7,964 nt of DNA from JBCCFX01 sp039029515 (GTDB taxonomy: Bacteria > Planctomycetota > Phycisphaerae > Phycisphaerales > SM1A02): positions 1 to 7,964 of the forward strand of contig JBCCFX010000184.1 in the NCBI GenBank assembly GCA_039029515.1, in the 5' to 3' direction. The notes beneath the pieces were generated by a model. It had not been told where the DNA came from, ran no database searches, and was given only the letters and a program-made list of their open reading frames with translations. The position numbers and the translations under genes are program-made. Every line of letters begins with the position of its first letter. Position 1 is the first letter of the stretch. Positions 7,170 to 7,964 of the stretch are shown here, piece by piece.

Positions 7170-7427
7170 CCCGCGGCATCAGAGGATGCGTCGCACAACA
7201 TGTGACATCACATGCTCATGCACGAAGCCTCCGCCCGGCTTTCGTTCGTCGCCCTTCGCATCCTGCAAAAGACCACGACGCCACCGAGGCGCTGCGGGTC
7301 AGATTGACCCAGCCCACGACCTGACGAGACTTACTCGCCATCACGGGTAACTGGTTGATTGGCCGCCGTTCGCACGGGGGGTAATCCTCAATCTCGAAAA
7401 ACAGCCCCAGTCCACTGCGGCTGAACC
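7131..7427 (-). ncRNA. Candidate structured small RNA or nusA leader RNA, unknown family
   Basis: A promoter and an intrinsic terminator bracket about 295 nt with no convincing protein gene and dense inverted repeats. In transcript order (plus-strand positions): a 5' hairpin CAGCC/GGCTG with inner CAGT/ACTG (7402-7423); GATTG/CAATC (7389-7393 with 7357-7361) enclosing CCGT-GCGA-ACGG, a GNRA-loop hairpin (7366-7377); a 7-bp stem with loop TAAGT (7322-7340); GGGTCA/TGACCC with an outer GCT/AGC (7291-7313); an 8-bp closing stem AGGATGCG/CGCATCCT (7257-7264 with 7183-7190) around two hairpins, ACGAAAGCC/GGCTTCGT (7222-7245) and CATGTGA/TCACATG (7199-7214), making a three-way junction; then the terminator hairpin. 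I checked it against the signatures I know for RNase P RNA, tmRNA, SRP RNA and tRNA and saw no match. Folding is by hand, without energies or covariation. Confidence 0.6.
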
Positions 7428-7431
7428 CGGT

Positions 7432-7461
7432 AGTGTACCGCTGCCATGTCAAAAGGGTCAA
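7432..7461 (-). promoter_or_regulatory. Sigma-70-type promoter
   Basis: On the minus strand, -35 TTGACC (7461-7456) is separated by 18 nt from -10 TACACT (7437-7432). The expected start of transcription is about 7425-7428, within GGGTT, a few bases before the first hairpin of the candidate RNA. It is the only good promoter I find in the 940 bp upstream of nusA, so it may serve both the small RNA and, by read-through, the operon. Confidence 0.65.
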
Positions 7462-7469
7462 CCTGAGGC

Positions 7470-7940
7470 ATGGGCGGCGGCACGAATTCGGGGCCAATGA
7501 ACGGGGATTGCCGGGCAAGGGAAAGCAATGTAGACGCCGGTCGAGATCCGAGCCTTCGGCGAAGACGCCTCAGACTCGGCGTTGGTGCCCTGATCCGCAC
7601 CTTCGCAGGCTCAGATGCGGCGTGGTGACCGCCTGCCCGACCGGCCCGGCGCGGTCGCTTAAGGCTCGTATCGTCTCGCCGTTTGCCTGCTGCCCGCCGC
7701 CTCCTTCCGCCCCGGCTCACGGCCGGAGGACATCGGCGATTCACCCGCCTCCGATCCAGCCGCCCGGACCAACGTCCGAGAAGGCTTCGCGGTTCATCTG
7801 TTCGGCTGCTGTATCGGGTCATTCCTGCCCCCATGCCGGTCCCGGCGAATGCGGCCGCAGGAACGGTCGATTCCTTCCTCATCGAGCTCTTTTTTGAGTG
7901 AAGAACCGCATTCATCTGCGGGGCTCGACACGCCTTCCCC
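7470..7940. other. GC-rich stretch without a recognised gene
   Basis: About 470 bp with no protein I can support. The open frames here (minus 7915-7388, plus 7433-7897) are Arg/Pro-rich in the way random GC-rich frames are, and neither has a clear ribosome site or known motif. Short inverted repeats occur, for example CCGAG/CTCGG around GGCG-AAGA-CGCC near 7546-7580, and GGTGC/GCACC near 7584-7602. No tRNA, tmRNA or RNase P signature was recognised. It may be a spacer holding regulatory sites for divergent genes, or another structured RNA. Confidence 0.4.
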
Positions 7941-7954
7941 GGGAGCGAATCGTC

Positions 7955-7964
7955 ATGTCGATGC
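7955..7964 (+). CDS. Possible start of a divergent gene, cut by the window edge
   Basis: ATG at 7955 (M-S-M...) is preceded by GGGAG at 7941-7945 with 9 nt spacing, a plausible ribosome site. Only three codons are inside the window, so no product can be given. If real, it would be transcribed away from the nusA operon and would explain the long intergenic region. Confidence 0.3.

Noticed and set aside
7216..7341. 41-residue minus-strand frame (MASKSRQVVGWVNL...) inside the candidate RNA
   Set aside because: No ribosome site before the ATG, and it overlaps several hairpins. A leader peptide cannot be excluded, but nothing supports it.
7131..7430. tmRNA identity for the upstream RNA
   Set aside because: GGGGCTG followed by TTTTTCGAG near the 5' end recalls the tmRNA start, but the TTCGA-type 3' acceptor end, CCA and a tag frame with stop are not found.
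7447..7452. TTGACA as the -35 box of the promoter
   Set aside because: It is a perfect -35 hexamer, but lies only 9 nt from TACACT, too close; TTGACC at 7461-7456 with 18 nt spacing fits better.
7433..7897. 154-residue plus-strand open frame
   Set aside because: Cys/Pro/Arg/His-rich composition without motif or clear ribosome site; typical of GC-rich non-coding sequence.
7388..7915. 175-residue minus-strand open frame
   Set aside because: It is mostly Arg-rich noise and runs through the predicted promoter. The end (SPFIGPEFVPPP...) looks somewhat protein-like, but there is no known motif or ribosome site.

Overview
The window carries a compact transcription/translation operon on the minus strand, read right to left: nusA (7019-5565), infB (5490-2593), rbfA (2582-2184), an unusual endonuclease III-fold protein with a histone-H1-like lysine tail (2181-1423), and a TPR lipoprotein (1373-81). 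All five genes are co-oriented with short gaps (74, 10, 2 and 49 nt), so one polycistronic mRNA is likely. The GC-rich coding sequence, the very long low-complexity IF2 linker, the K/T-rich tails and the small ribosome-assembly cluster would fit Planctomycetota (perhaps a Phycisphaerae-like lineage). That placement is inference from general style, not a proven assignment.

The core genes are ordinary in function. NusA controls elongation, pausing and termination. IF2 places initiator tRNA on the ribosome. RbfA matures the 30S subunit. The usual first gene of this operon in many bacteria, rimP, is not present between nusA and the right edge. The fourth gene looks like a HhH-GPD (endonuclease III/MutY fold) protein. 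It has lost the catalytic lysine position and the iron-sulfur cysteines but keeps the Asp position, and it ends in about 48 residues of K/T/S repeats. IF2 in the same operon has a similar basic K/T stretch in its linker. The fifth gene encodes a probable outer-membrane or periplasmic lipoprotein built of TPR helices.

Right of nusA lies about 940 bp without a convincing protein gene. Its most interesting part is a self-contained transcription unit on the minus strand. It has a good sigma-70-type promoter (TTGACC, 18-nt spacer, TACACT; 7461-7432), then about 295 nt that can be folded by eye into a series of hairpins including a three-way junction, then an intrinsic-terminator hairpin with a U-run (7169-7132). 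This ends 112 nt before the nusA start codon. It is either an undescribed structured small RNA or a long nusA leader with a conditional terminator. The remaining 7470-7940 stretch is GC-rich with no recognised gene, and a weak case exists for a divergent plus-strand gene starting at 7955 at the window edge.
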